Assembly: GCA_021730985.1 (NCBI GenBank)
Contig: JAKFYI010000031.1
Span: forward strand, 186,001 to 250,000
Origin: Hyphomicrobiales bacterium
GTDB taxonomy: Bacteria; Pseudomonadota; Alphaproteobacteria; Rhizobiales; Xanthobacteraceae
DNA length: 64,000 bases
Direction: 5' to 3'
The notes beneath the pieces were generated by a model. That model was not told the DNA's origin. It ran no database searches and saw nothing but the letters and a program-made list of their open reading frames with translations. Below are positions 50,970 to 58,927 of this stretch, in pieces. The position numbers and the translations under genes were made by a program. Each line of letters begins with the position of its first letter. Positions within the stretch are counted from its first letter, which is position 1.

Positions 50970-51941
50970 TCAATCCACCTTGAATCCCAGCTCCTTGATG
51001 ACCTTGCCGTACCGCTCGTAGTCGGAGCGCATCAATTCGGAGAACTGCTGCGGCGTGGTGATGAACGGCTCGCCCGCGCCGCTGCTTACCAGCAGCTCCC
51101 TCACCTTCGGCATCGCCAGCACCGCGTTGATCTCCGCGCGCAGCCGGTCGAGGATCGGCTGCGGCGTGTTCTTCGGCGCAAAAATGCCGTGCCACAGCAG
51201 CACCTCGTATCCGGGATAGAGTTCGCCGATGCCCGCCACCTCCGGCAGCGTGGCCCAGCCGCGCTTGCCGGTGACCGCCAGCGCCTTCAATTTGCCCGAC
51301 TGGATGTGCTGCACCGCCGACGTGCCGCCGAACATCACGGTGTTCTCGCCGGAGATCACGGCGATCGCCGCCGGTCCACCGCCCTTATAGGGTACGTGCG
51401 TCAGGTCCATCCCGGAGCGCTGCTTGAGAATTTCCATCGCGAGATGATGCTGGCTGCCGTTGCCAATCGACGCATAGAACAGCGACTTGCCCTTCATGAA
51501 CTCGACGAAGCCGCGCAGGTCGTTGGCCGGAACGGCCTGCGGATTGGCCGCGAGCACAAGCTGGTTGGTGATCGTGGTGACCACCGGCACAAGATCGTCG
51601 AGCGGCTTCAACTTCCACTTGGTGTAGATGTGCGGGTTGATCACCATCGTGCTGTTGTTGGCATAGAGCAGCGTGTAGCCGTCCGGCCTGGCGGCCGCCG
51701 TCACTTCGGCCGAGATGTTGCCGTTGGCGCCGGGGCGGTGGTCGATCACGATGTTGTGGCCGAGGCGCTCGCCGAGCGGCGTGCCGATCACGCGCGCGAT
51801 CATGTCGGTGGCGCCGCCGGGCGGATTGCCGGCCACCAGGTGGATCGGCCGGTTCGGCCAGGTTTGTGCGAGAGCCTCACCCGGCGCTGCCAGCAAGGCG
51901 GCGCAAAGCACCGCCAAGACCCATGCTCTGCATCGCATCAT
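50970..51941 (-). CDS. Bug-family receptor (opposite strand)
   Basis: A 323-aa receptor with signal (AWVLAVLCAALLAAPGEALA), WPNRPIHLVAGNPPGGATDM, IDHRPGANGN and LTHVPYKGG. Several ATGs lie together at 51947, 51941 and 51938; 51941 fits the AAGGGG box best. It is convergent with the previous receptor (5-bp gap) and divergent from the next. Confidence 0.9.
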   Translation of the reverse strand: MMRCRAWVLAVLCAALLAAPGEALAQTWPNRPIHLVAGNPPGGATDMIARVIGTPLGERLGHNIVIDHRPGANGNISAEVTAAARPDGYTLLYANNSTMVINPHIYTKWKLKPLDDLVPVVTTITNQLVLAANPQAVPANDLRGFVEFMKGKSLFYASIGNGSQHHLAMEILKQRSGMDLTHVPYKGGGPAAIAVISGENTVMFGGTSAVQHIQSGKLKALAVTGKRGWATLPEVAGIGELYPGYEVLLWHGIFAPKNTPQPILDRLRAEINAVLAMPKVRELLVSSGAGEPFITTPQQFSELMRSDYERYGKVIKELGFKVD

Positions 51942-52084
51942 GATCATCCCCTTTGATCCGGCACGGACGTTAGCACTGGCCTTGGGTCGCCCGGAAGCCG
52001 TGCGGGCGCGGCACTTCGTCAGGCGAAGCGCTTGAGGCGGGGCGGCATCGGCGTATGCTTCCAACAAATTGCGGGGAGGAACCC

Positions 52085-53062
52085 ATGCCTGCCATGTTGC
52101 GCAACGGTACGCTCGCACTGACCGTTGCCCTGCTGCTGCCCTGGTCGGCGCCGTCACCGGCGCAGGAGTACCCGTCACGGCCGGTTCGGCTGATCGTGCC
52201 GCTCGGCGCCGGCGGCCCGACCGACATCGTGGGACGCTACCTCGCCCAGGCGCTCAGCGAACAGCTCAAGCAATCGTTCTTTGTCGAGAACCGTCCGGGC
52301 GCGGCCGGCGTGATCGGCACCGACGCCGTGGCGAAATCGGCACCCGACGGCTACACGCTGCTGGTGGTCGCCTCGCCGCACATCAATCTGGAGATCCTTC
52401 AGCACAACAAGCCGTATGTGCTGATGCGTGACTTCGTCGCCGTCGCCCCGGCATTCTCCTATGACGCATTGATGGTGGTGCATCCGTCGGTTCAGGCGAA
52501 GACCGTCAAGGAGTTCATCGCGCTCGCCAAGGCGAAGCCTGGCGCGCTCACCTACGCATCGTCCGGCCCCGGATCGAACAAGCACATGGGCGGCGAGCTA
52601 TTCAAGCTGATGACCGGCACCGACATGCTCCACGTTGCGTACAAAGGCTCGACCGGCGCGCGCAACGACATCATCGGCGGCCATGTGCACATGATGTTCG
52701 ACGAGATTCCGGCCGTGGGCCCCAACGTGATCGCGGGACAGGTCCGCGCGCTCGCCACCACGGGGCCGAAGCGCGCGCCGGGCTTCCCAGACGTGCCCAC
52801 CGTCTCCGAGGCCGGCGTGCCGGGCTACGAGCACACCGGCTGGTCCGGCATCATGGCGCCGGCCGGAACGCCGAAGCCGATCGTCGATCTGCTCAACGCC
52901 GAGATCAACAAGCTGCTGGCCAAGCCCGAGACGAAAGCGACCTGGGACAAGCAGGGCGCCGAGACGATGCCGATGACGCCGGCCCAGTTCGACGCGTACC
53001 TGCGCGCCGACATGGAGAAGTGGACGAAGGTCGTGAAGCAGGCCGGCATCAAGCTGGAGTGA
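52085..53062 (+). CDS. Bug-family receptor
   Basis: A 325-aa receptor with signal (LALTVALLLPWSAPSPAQ), YPSRPVRLIVPLGAGGPTD, VENRPGAAGVIG and LHVAYKGSTG. GGGGAGG precedes the ATG. Possibly co-transcribed with the next receptor. Confidence 0.92.
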   Translation: MPAMLRNGTLALTVALLLPWSAPSPAQEYPSRPVRLIVPLGAGGPTDIVGRYLAQALSEQLKQSFFVENRPGAAGVIGTDAVAKSAPDGYTLLVVASPHINLEILQHNKPYVLMRDFVAVAPAFSYDALMVVHPSVQAKTVKEFIALAKAKPGALTYASSGPGSNKHMGGELFKLMTGTDMLHVAYKGSTGARNDIIGGHVHMMFDEIPAVGPNVIAGQVRALATTGPKRAPGFPDVPTVSEAGVPGYEHTGWSGIMAPAGTPKPIVDLLNAEINKLLAKPETKATWDKQGAETMPMTPAQFDAYLRADMEKWTKVVKQAGIKLE

Positions 53063-53175
53063 GCGCGGGCGCGGCCGGAAGAGCCGGTCCGACCGGCCAA
53101 GCTGCCGCATTGCGGTGAACCGGCCATCCGGTATTCTCCCCCCGAACGCGCGCCGGGCGCGCGAAGGAGACAAGA

Positions 53176-54147
53176 ATGCGTTGGACCGCCAGTATTTTTG
53201 CCGCGCTGCTTGCGTTGGCGAGCGCCCCGTCCCAGGCCCAGGCTCAGGAGTATCCGGCCAAACCGATCCGCATCATCGTGCCGTTCGCGCCGGGCGGCAT
53301 CGTCGATACCGCCGCGCGCGTGGTCGGCCAGAAACTGCACGAGCGCTGGGGCCAGCAGGTCGTGATCGAGAACCGCCCCGGCGGCAACGGCTTCATCGGC
53401 GTGATGGCCACGGCGAAGTCGCCGGCTGACGGCTACACCCTGATGATGGCCCACACCGGGGAATTTTCCGTCAACCCGGCGATCTTCAAGGACGTGCCCT
53501 ACGAACTGGAGCGCGACTTCATCCCGATCACGCTGATCAACGACGCGCCGATGGTGTTCGTGGTGAACAGCGGCGTTCCCTACAAGTCGATGCAGGACCT
53601 GATCGCCGCGGCGAAGGCGAAGCCCGGCACGGTCGCCGTCTCGACGCCTGGGACCGGCAGCATCCAGCATCTGCTGCTGGAATGGGCCGGGCTCGCCACC
53701 GGCGCCAAGTTCCTGCATGTGCCTTACAAGGGCGGCGCGCCCGCCATCACCGCCACCGCGGGCGGCGAAGTGCCCGCCGGCAGCGCGGCGATGGGCTCGG
53801 CGATGCCGCACATCACATCGGGACGTGTGACGGTTGTTGCGGTGACCACCGGCAAGCGCAGCGCGGTCAACATGAGCTGGCCGACCCTGCAGGAATCCGG
53901 CGTGCCGGGCGTGGAGTCCTCCATATGGGCGGGACTGTTCGCACCCAAGGGCGTGCCGCAACCGATCATCGACAAGCTGTATGGCGAACTCACCAAGATC
54001 CTGGAGATGCCGGACGTGAAGGAACGCTTCGCCGCGGGCGGCGGCGTGCCGGGCGGAATGCCGCCGGCTGCGTTCAAGGCTCACATCGTCAAGGAAGCCG
54101 CCGGCCTCAAGGAGGTCGTGATCAAGGCCAACGTCAAGGCTGAGTGA
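53176..54147 (+). CDS. Bug-family receptor next to tctBA
   Basis: A 323-aa receptor with signal (FAALLALASAPSQAQA), YPAKPIRIIVPFAPGGIVD, VIENRPGGNGFIG and LHVPYKGGA. GAAGGAG precedes the ATG. It is the receptor directly ahead of tctB and tctA, hence the most likely partner of those membrane subunits, although a terminator lies between. Confidence 0.92.
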   Translation: MRWTASIFAALLALASAPSQAQAQEYPAKPIRIIVPFAPGGIVDTAARVVGQKLHERWGQQVVIENRPGGNGFIGVMATAKSPADGYTLMMAHTGEFSVNPAIFKDVPYELERDFIPITLINDAPMVFVVNSGVPYKSMQDLIAAAKAKPGTVAVSTPGTGSIQHLLLEWAGLATGAKFLHVPYKGGAPAITATAGGEVPAGSAAMGSAMPHITSGRVTVVAVTTGKRSAVNMSWPTLQESGVPGVESSIWAGLFAPKGVPQPIIDKLYGELTKILEMPDVKERFAAGGGVPGGMPPAAFKAHIVKEAAGLKEVVIKANVKAE

Positions 54148-54182
54148 TTCCGAAGCGGGCCGCTCGCGTTGATGCGATAATG

Positions 54183-54217
54183 GCCGCCTCGCCTCCGGGC
54201 GGGGCGGCTTTGTTTTT
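54183..54217 (+). terminator. terminator between a Bug receptor gene and tctB
   Basis: GCCGCCTCGCC (54183-54193) pairs with GGCGGGGCGGC (54198-54208) with one wobble around TCCG, followed by TTTGTTTTT. Its place suggests that less membrane subunit than receptor is made. Confidence 0.85.
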
Positions 54218-54241
54218 CGGGCGGCGGGCAAGGGCTGGACG

Positions 54242-54691
54242 TTGCGCATAAAATCCCCGAGCGATTTCTGGTGCGGGCTGCTGTTCGCGGCGATCGGCAT
54301 TGCCGTGCTGGCCGTCGCCGGCCAGTACCGCCTCGGCACGGCGGCGCGCATGGGCCCGGCCTATTTTCCGACGCTGCTCGGCGGGCTGCTGTTGTTCCTG
54401 GGTTTCACCCTGACCGTGCCGGCCTTGTTCAAGGACGGCGAGCCGCTGCAAAAGCTGCACTGGCGGCCGCTGCTGATGGTGCTGCTCAGCGTCGCGGTGT
54501 TCGGCCTGGCGCTGGCGTATCTCGGCTTTGCCGTCGCGGTCGCCGCGCTGGTGGTGGTCGCAAGCCTCGCCAATCCCGATCTGCGGCCGCTGGAGACCGC
54601 GGGCCTCGCCGTGTTCCTGGCCGTGTTCTCGATCGGACTGTTCGTCGGCCTGCTCGGCGTGCCGCTGCCGCTGTGGCCGGGCGGCAGCTAA
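54242..54691 (+). CDS. tctB: tripartite tricarboxylate transporter small subunit TctB
   Basis: A 149-aa protein with four hydrophobic segments (FWCGLLFAAIGIAVLAVAG near the N-terminus). It is the small membrane subunit of TTT importers. It starts with TTG at 54242; no ATG gives the usual N-terminus. It ends 9 bp before tctA. Confidence 0.9.
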   Translation: MRIKSPSDFWCGLLFAAIGIAVLAVAGQYRLGTAARMGPAYFPTLLGGLLLFLGFTLTVPALFKDGEPLQKLHWRPLLMVLLSVAVFGLALAYLGFAVAVAALVVVASLANPDLRPLETAGLAVFLAVFSIGLFVGLLGVPLPLWPGGS

Positions 54692-54700
54692 GGCCGCGCC

Positions 54701-56203
54701 ATGGACATCATCGCCAATCTCGCGCTCGGATTCGGTGTCGCGGTCACCGTCACCAATCTGCTGTACTGCTTTCTCGGCGTCTTCCTCGGCACGCTGATCG
54801 GCGTGCTGCCGGGCATCGGTCCGGTCGCGACCGTTGCGATGCTGCTGCCGCTGACGTTCAGCCTCGATCCCGCCACCGCGATGATCATGCTGGCGGGCAT
54901 CTACTACGGCGCCCAGTACGGCGGCTCGACCACGGCCATCCTGGTCAACATCCCGGGCGAGTCCTCCTCGGTCGTAACCACGCTCGACGGCTATCAGATG
55001 GCGAGGCAGGGCCGCGCCGGCCCCGCGCTCGGCATCGCCGCGATCGGCTCGTTCATCGCAGGCTCGTTCGCCACGCTGGTGGTGGCGCTGTTCTCCCCGC
55101 CGCTCGCCGAGATCGCGCTGAAGTTTCAGCCCGCCGATTATTTCTCGCTGATGGTGTTCGGCCTGGTCGGCGCGGTGGTGCTGGCGCGCGGATCGCTGCG
55201 CAAGGCGATCGGCATGGTGGTGCTGGGCCTGATTCTCGGGCTGGTCGGCACCGACGTGAATTCGGGCGTGATGCGGTTCACCTTCGGCATTCCGGCGCTG
55301 GCCGAGGGCATCAGCTTCGTCGCGCTCGCGATGGGCCTGTTCGGCGTCGCCGAGGTCATCGCCAACCTCGAGCAGCGCGGCAAGAATCGCGAGGTGTTCA
55401 CCTCCAGGCTCGGCAGCGTGCTGCCGAGCCGCGGCGACCTCAAGCGCAGCGCATGGTCGATCGCGCGCGGCACGGGCCTGGGCTCCGTGCTCGGCATCCT
55501 GCCGGGCGGCGGCGCGCTGCTCGCCTCGTTCGCCGCCTACACCATCGAAAAGAAGGTGGCGAAGCCGCCGCGCGATTTCGGCAACGGCGACATCCGGGGC
55601 GTGGCGGCGCCGGAGGCCGCCAACAACGCCGGCGCGCAGACCTCGTTCATTCCGATGCTGACGCTGGGGGTGCCGTCGAACCCGACCATGGCGCTGATGA
55701 TCGGCGCGCTGATGATCCAGGGCATCCAGCCCGGCCCGCAGGTTTTGACGCAGCGTCCGGAGTTGTTCTGGGGAATCGTCGCCAGCATGTGGATCGGCAA
55801 TCTGTTCCTGCTCGCGCTCAACCTGCCCCTGATCGGCCTGTGGGTGCGGCTGCTGGCTGCGCCCTACCGCTTGTTGTTCCCGGCCATCCTGGTGTTCTGC
55901 TGCATCGGCGTGTTCACGATCAACAACAACGCGTCCGACCTGTTCCAGCTCGTTGTGTTCTCGGCGCTGGGCTATCTGCTGATCAAGCTCGGCTGCGAGC
56001 CGGCGCCGCTCATCCTGGGTCTCGTTCTGGGGCCGATGATGGAAGAGTATCTGCGCCGCGCGCTGCTGATTTCGCTCGGCGATCCGACGGTGCTGGTGAC
56101 GAGCCCGCTCAGCCTGGCGTTCCTGCTGGCGGCGGCGGCCCTGCTGGCCTCGATCGCGGTGCCGCTGATCCGCAGCAAGCGCGAAGAGGCGCTGAAGGAA
56201 TAG
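54701..56203 (+). CDS. tctA: tripartite tricarboxylate transporter large subunit TctA
   Basis: A 500-aa polytopic membrane protein (about 11-12 helices) with the two TctA glycine-rich motifs GVLPGIGPVATVAMLLP and GILPGGGALLASFAAY. It forms the channel of an ion-driven carboxylate importer with TctB and a Bug receptor. Confidence 0.95.
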   Translation: MDIIANLALGFGVAVTVTNLLYCFLGVFLGTLIGVLPGIGPVATVAMLLPLTFSLDPATAMIMLAGIYYGAQYGGSTTAILVNIPGESSSVVTTLDGYQMARQGRAGPALGIAAIGSFIAGSFATLVVALFSPPLAEIALKFQPADYFSLMVFGLVGAVVLARGSLRKAIGMVVLGLILGLVGTDVNSGVMRFTFGIPALAEGISFVALAMGLFGVAEVIANLEQRGKNREVFTSRLGSVLPSRGDLKRSAWSIARGTGLGSVLGILPGGGALLASFAAYTIEKKVAKPPRDFGNGDIRGVAAPEAANNAGAQTSFIPMLTLGVPSNPTMALMIGALMIQGIQPGPQVLTQRPELFWGIVASMWIGNLFLLALNLPLIGLWVRLLAAPYRLLFPAILVFCCIGVFTINNNASDLFQLVVFSALGYLLIKLGCEPAPLILGLVLGPMMEEYLRRALLISLGDPTVLVTSPLSLAFLLAAAALLASIAVPLIRSKREEALKE

Positions 56204-56234
56204 ACAGGGCTTTGTCGTCGATCGCGTAGCGACC

Positions 56235-56299
56235 GTCATGGCCGGGCTTGTCCCGGCCATCCACGTCTTGCTTTTTGCTTTGCTACACGAAAGACGTGG
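56235..56299. repeat. palindromic repeat, possibly truncated
   Basis: GTCATGGCCGGG-CTTGT-CCCGGCCAT (56235-56260) then CCACGTCTT (56261-56269) paired with AAGACGTGG (56291-56299). The other outer arm expected for this repeat type is missing; the sequence runs instead into the higB-like remnant. Confidence 0.8.
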
Positions 56300-56395
56300 G
56301 ATACTCAGCACCGTAGGCGAGCGAAAGCGACGCCGTCCTTGGACGGGCATGATGGAGAGGCCGACACTAAAGTCGACTACGAGGATTATCACTGA
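56300..56395 (+). pseudogene. probable 3' remnant of a HigB-type toxin gene
   Basis: In the frame ending TGA 56393-56395 the last 18 codons (56342-56395) read D-G-H-D-G-E-A-D-T-K-V-D-Y-E-D-Y-H. The VDYEDYH end is typical of HigB/RelE-family toxins, and the stop overlaps the higA ATG (TGATG) as in intact higBA operons. Upstream the frame runs without HigB features into a palindromic repeat. The toxin body is therefore missing; the resemblance rests on a short stretch. Confidence 0.45.
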
Positions 56396-56709
56396 TGGCG
56401 GAACATCGGGCCAAACGGCATCCCAGCATCAAGCCTCTGCATCCGGGAGAGGTGCTGCGCGAAGACATCATCCCCGCACTCGGCAAGACCAAGGCCGATA
56501 TCGCGCGGCTGCTCGGCATTTCCCGGCAGGCGCTCTACGACGTTCTGGGCGAGAAGGCCCCCGTGTCGGCCGACATGGCGGTCAAGCTCGGCAAGCTGTG
56601 CGGCAATGGCCCCCATCTCTGGATCAACCTGCAGCGCAGCCACGACCTCTGGCACGCGCAGCGCCGGACCGATGTGTCGAAGATTCCGACGTTGCAAGCG
56701 GCGGAGTGA
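56395..56709 (+). CDS. higA: HigA-family antitoxin (XRE helix-turn-helix)
   Basis: A 104-aa protein with the HigA hallmark HPGEVLREDIIPALGKTKAD and HTH (IARLLGISRQALYDVLGEKA). It would bind its own promoter and neutralise a HigB ribosome-dependent RNase, but no intact toxin gene is next to it. Ends LQAAE. The gene lies at the edge of a low-GC island. Confidence 0.9.
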   Translation: MAEHRAKRHPSIKPLHPGEVLREDIIPALGKTKADIARLLGISRQALYDVLGEKAPVSADMAVKLGKLCGNGPHLWINLQRSHDLWHAQRRTDVSKIPTLQAAE

Positions 56710-56797
56710 GGCGCCCGACGCCCGCGCTGAATCGTCAGAACTGCTAGAGATGCTCAAGAAGCACGGCCCAAGCCGTTCGGTGGCGCCCAGATCAAGT

Positions 56798-56803
56798 TAT
56801 AAT
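56798..56803 (+). promoter_or_regulatory. TATAAT -10 element ahead of the GHKL-nuclease gene
   Basis: An exact TATAAT 35 bp before the ATG at 56838. No good -35 is visible at the right distance. Confidence 0.4.
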
Positions 56804-56837
56804 ATCGCGCCATGTTTTGTAGCCAGGGATTTTTATC

Positions 56838-58859
56838 ATGCCCTCTTTGACAATGAATCTAGTGAAGCGCGTAGAGCGCCTTCCAAAGCCAGCACGAACA
56901 AGCGAAGCATTGCAGCCGCTCTTCGAAGCGGTGAGTAATTCAATCCACTCGACTCAATCAAAGTTCAAGAAGGCCGTTGGTAGCAAGGGTAAGATTATCG
57001 TCACCGTGGACGTTGAGCGCGACGATGCGCCGTTGAGCGTCGTTGTCGAGGACAATGGCGTGGGGCTCGATAAGAAGAATTACGATGCATTTGTCACAAC
57101 AGATACCGACAACAAGATTGAGATTGGTGGAAAAGGTGTAGGCCGACTTTTGTGGCTAGATTGTTTTGAAGAGATTCACATCGAGAGCTACTACGCTGAA
57201 CAATCAACCATGCGACATCGGCGATTTGATTTCCGCTTATCGCCCACAGATCAAATTGAGAACCTGAGCGACCGAAAGGTAACGTCTGCACCGGCTAGCA
57301 CCGGCATGACGGTAACTTTCACAGGGCTACGTGCAAATCGCTATCGGGACAAATTTCCAAAACGGCCGGCTTATGTATTTCAGCACTTCACCTCGCATTT
57401 TCTGCCCATCTTCATCGGAAAGAAATCTCCCCTCATCACAGTCCATTGTGGTGACAAAACATGGGATTTTCCCGGAGCCATCGACGACATTATTTATCGC
57501 CGCAAGGATGTTCCGAACATACCCACGAATGATTTTGGACCATTGTCGCTTACGCTAATGGAATGCGACAGAGTCGCCAGTGCTGATCTAACGGGATCAC
57601 ATTTTGTGCATTTCATTGCACATGACAGGACCGTCCATTCGCAACGAATCGATGCCAAACTTGGCTTAAAGTATTTCGGTGCCGATGCTGACCGCGTTTT
57701 TCACGCGTGCTTGATTGGAGACTATTTAGATCAGAATGTGAATCAGGAGCGGACGCGATTCACCTTCGAAGATGCTGTGATTGAAACTATTGTCAACGAC
57801 GTATGCATGCCCGAGATTGAAGCATTTCTCGCTGAACCGCTTCATGAACTCAAAGAAAAACAGGGTCAAATCGTTTCTACCATTCTCGAAACCTATCCAT
57901 CGGTGGCTTTTGGAAATGTGGGCGAACTGCAGAAGCACATTCCAATTGGTGAGCTGAATGATGATGCGATCTTCGGACATCTATCTCGGCAGCGATTTCG
58001 ACGCGATGAAAGGCAAGCCGAGAAGATACGGTCTGTACTCAAGGTACTTCGTGAGGATGGCATTGACGAAAATGCTCTTACTTCGGCACTTGCGGAAGCC
58101 TCTAAAGCTATCGAGGATGCGGAACAGAAGAGTCTTGCCGAGTACGTAGTGCGTCGTAAGGTCGTCCTTGATTTTATCGAAATCCTTCTCGAAAAAGTTC
58201 GCGATGATGCGAAGGACAGCGCTTATCAACGCGAAAACCTATTGCATACGTTCATTTGTCCGATGCAAGTCAGCACGGTTGGGTCAAAGACCAAACGTAC
58301 TGTGCAACCAACATCTCATGATTTGTGGATCATCGACGAGCGACTAACTTTCGCCCAGTATTTTAGCTCGGACGTAGCATTTGATGACCTTGCTAAAAAG
58401 TTTGCCAGCAAGGAACGTCCAGACGTTCTAATCTTCGACAATGTTCACGGCTTGAGACAATCCGAGGACGCGTCACGCGTTCTACTCGTGGAGTTCAAGC
58501 GTCCCGGGCGAAAAGATTTCGCTGACAACGAGAATCCTCAGCAGCAAGTGGAGCGCTACATCAAGAAGCTAATAGATGGCGGTCAATTGGATTTCAAAGG
58601 ACGGCCAATAGCCTTTACCAAGGACACGGCATTCTATTGTTTCATCGTCGCTGACTGTCTTGGACGAATGGATGAGTGGACCTTTTCTTGGCGTAAAACA
58701 CCCGACGGTCGAGGGCGGATCTATCAACCTGGCAACGGATTCAATGGCTCCATAGAGCTTATGGGATGGGATGCCTTGATAAAGGACGCGCGGGACCGAA
58801 ATCGGGCGTTCTTCGATAGAGCGGGAATTTCAGGCAAAAGCATATTTTCAGCTAGCTAG
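56838..58859 (+). CDS. GHKL ATPase fused to a PD-(D/E)xK nuclease-like domain
   Basis: A 673-aa protein. N-terminal GHKL (Hsp90/MutL-type) ATPase: N-box Glu30 and Asn34 (EAVSNSIHSTQ), DNGVG at residues 72-76 and GGKGVGR at 97-103. The middle is largely helical. The C-terminal region has Asp529/Asp534 in RPDVLIFDNVHG, Glu552-x-Lys554 in LLVEFKRPGRKDF and Gln570-x3-Tyr574 in QVERYIKKL, the D-ExK-QxxxY layout of RecB-like nucleases. Base composition is far lower in GC than the flanks, suggesting recent transfer. AGGGA precedes the ATG. I cannot assign it to a named system; ATP-gated DNA cleavage against mobile DNA is an inference. Confidence 0.85.
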   Translation: MPSLTMNLVKRVERLPKPARTSEALQPLFEAVSNSIHSTQSKFKKAVGSKGKIIVTVDVERDDAPLSVVVEDNGVGLDKKNYDAFVTTDTDNKIEIGGKGVGRLLWLDCFEEIHIESYYAEQSTMRHRRFDFRLSPTDQIENLSDRKVTSAPASTGMTVTFTGLRANRYRDKFPKRPAYVFQHFTSHFLPIFIGKKSPLITVHCGDKTWDFPGAIDDIIYRRKDVPNIPTNDFGPLSLTLMECDRVASADLTGSHFVHFIAHDRTVHSQRIDAKLGLKYFGADADRVFHACLIGDYLDQNVNQERTRFTFEDAVIETIVNDVCMPEIEAFLAEPLHELKEKQGQIVSTILETYPSVAFGNVGELQKHIPIGELNDDAIFGHLSRQRFRRDERQAEKIRSVLKVLREDGIDENALTSALAEASKAIEDAEQKSLAEYVVRRKVVLDFIEILLEKVRDDAKDSAYQRENLLHTFICPMQVSTVGSKTKRTVQPTSHDLWIIDERLTFAQYFSSDVAFDDLAKKFASKERPDVLIFDNVHGLRQSEDASRVLLVEFKRPGRKDFADNENPQQQVERYIKKLIDGGQLDFKGRPIAFTKDTAFYCFIVADCLGRMDEWTFSWRKTPDGRGRIYQPGNGFNGSIELMGWDALIKDARDRNRAFFDRAGISGKSIFSAS

Positions 58860-58873
58860 CGTATATGAATGCA

Positions 58874-58901
58874 TTGATTGCATTGCAATCATTGCTATAA
58901 T
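58874..58901 (+). promoter_or_regulatory. coaBC promoter with a perfect palindromic operator
   Basis: TTGATT (58874-58879), a 16-bp spacer and TATAAT (58896-58901) form a good sigma-70-type promoter. TGATTGCA-T-TGCAATCA (58875-58891) is a perfect 17-bp palindrome overlapping the -35 and spacer, in a position to block polymerase. The first domain of the protein encoded 27 bp downstream is a ribbon-helix-helix DNA-binding fold. Confidence 0.7.
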
Positions 58902-58927
58902 GGCCCATTCCACACGGGTTTCCGGCC

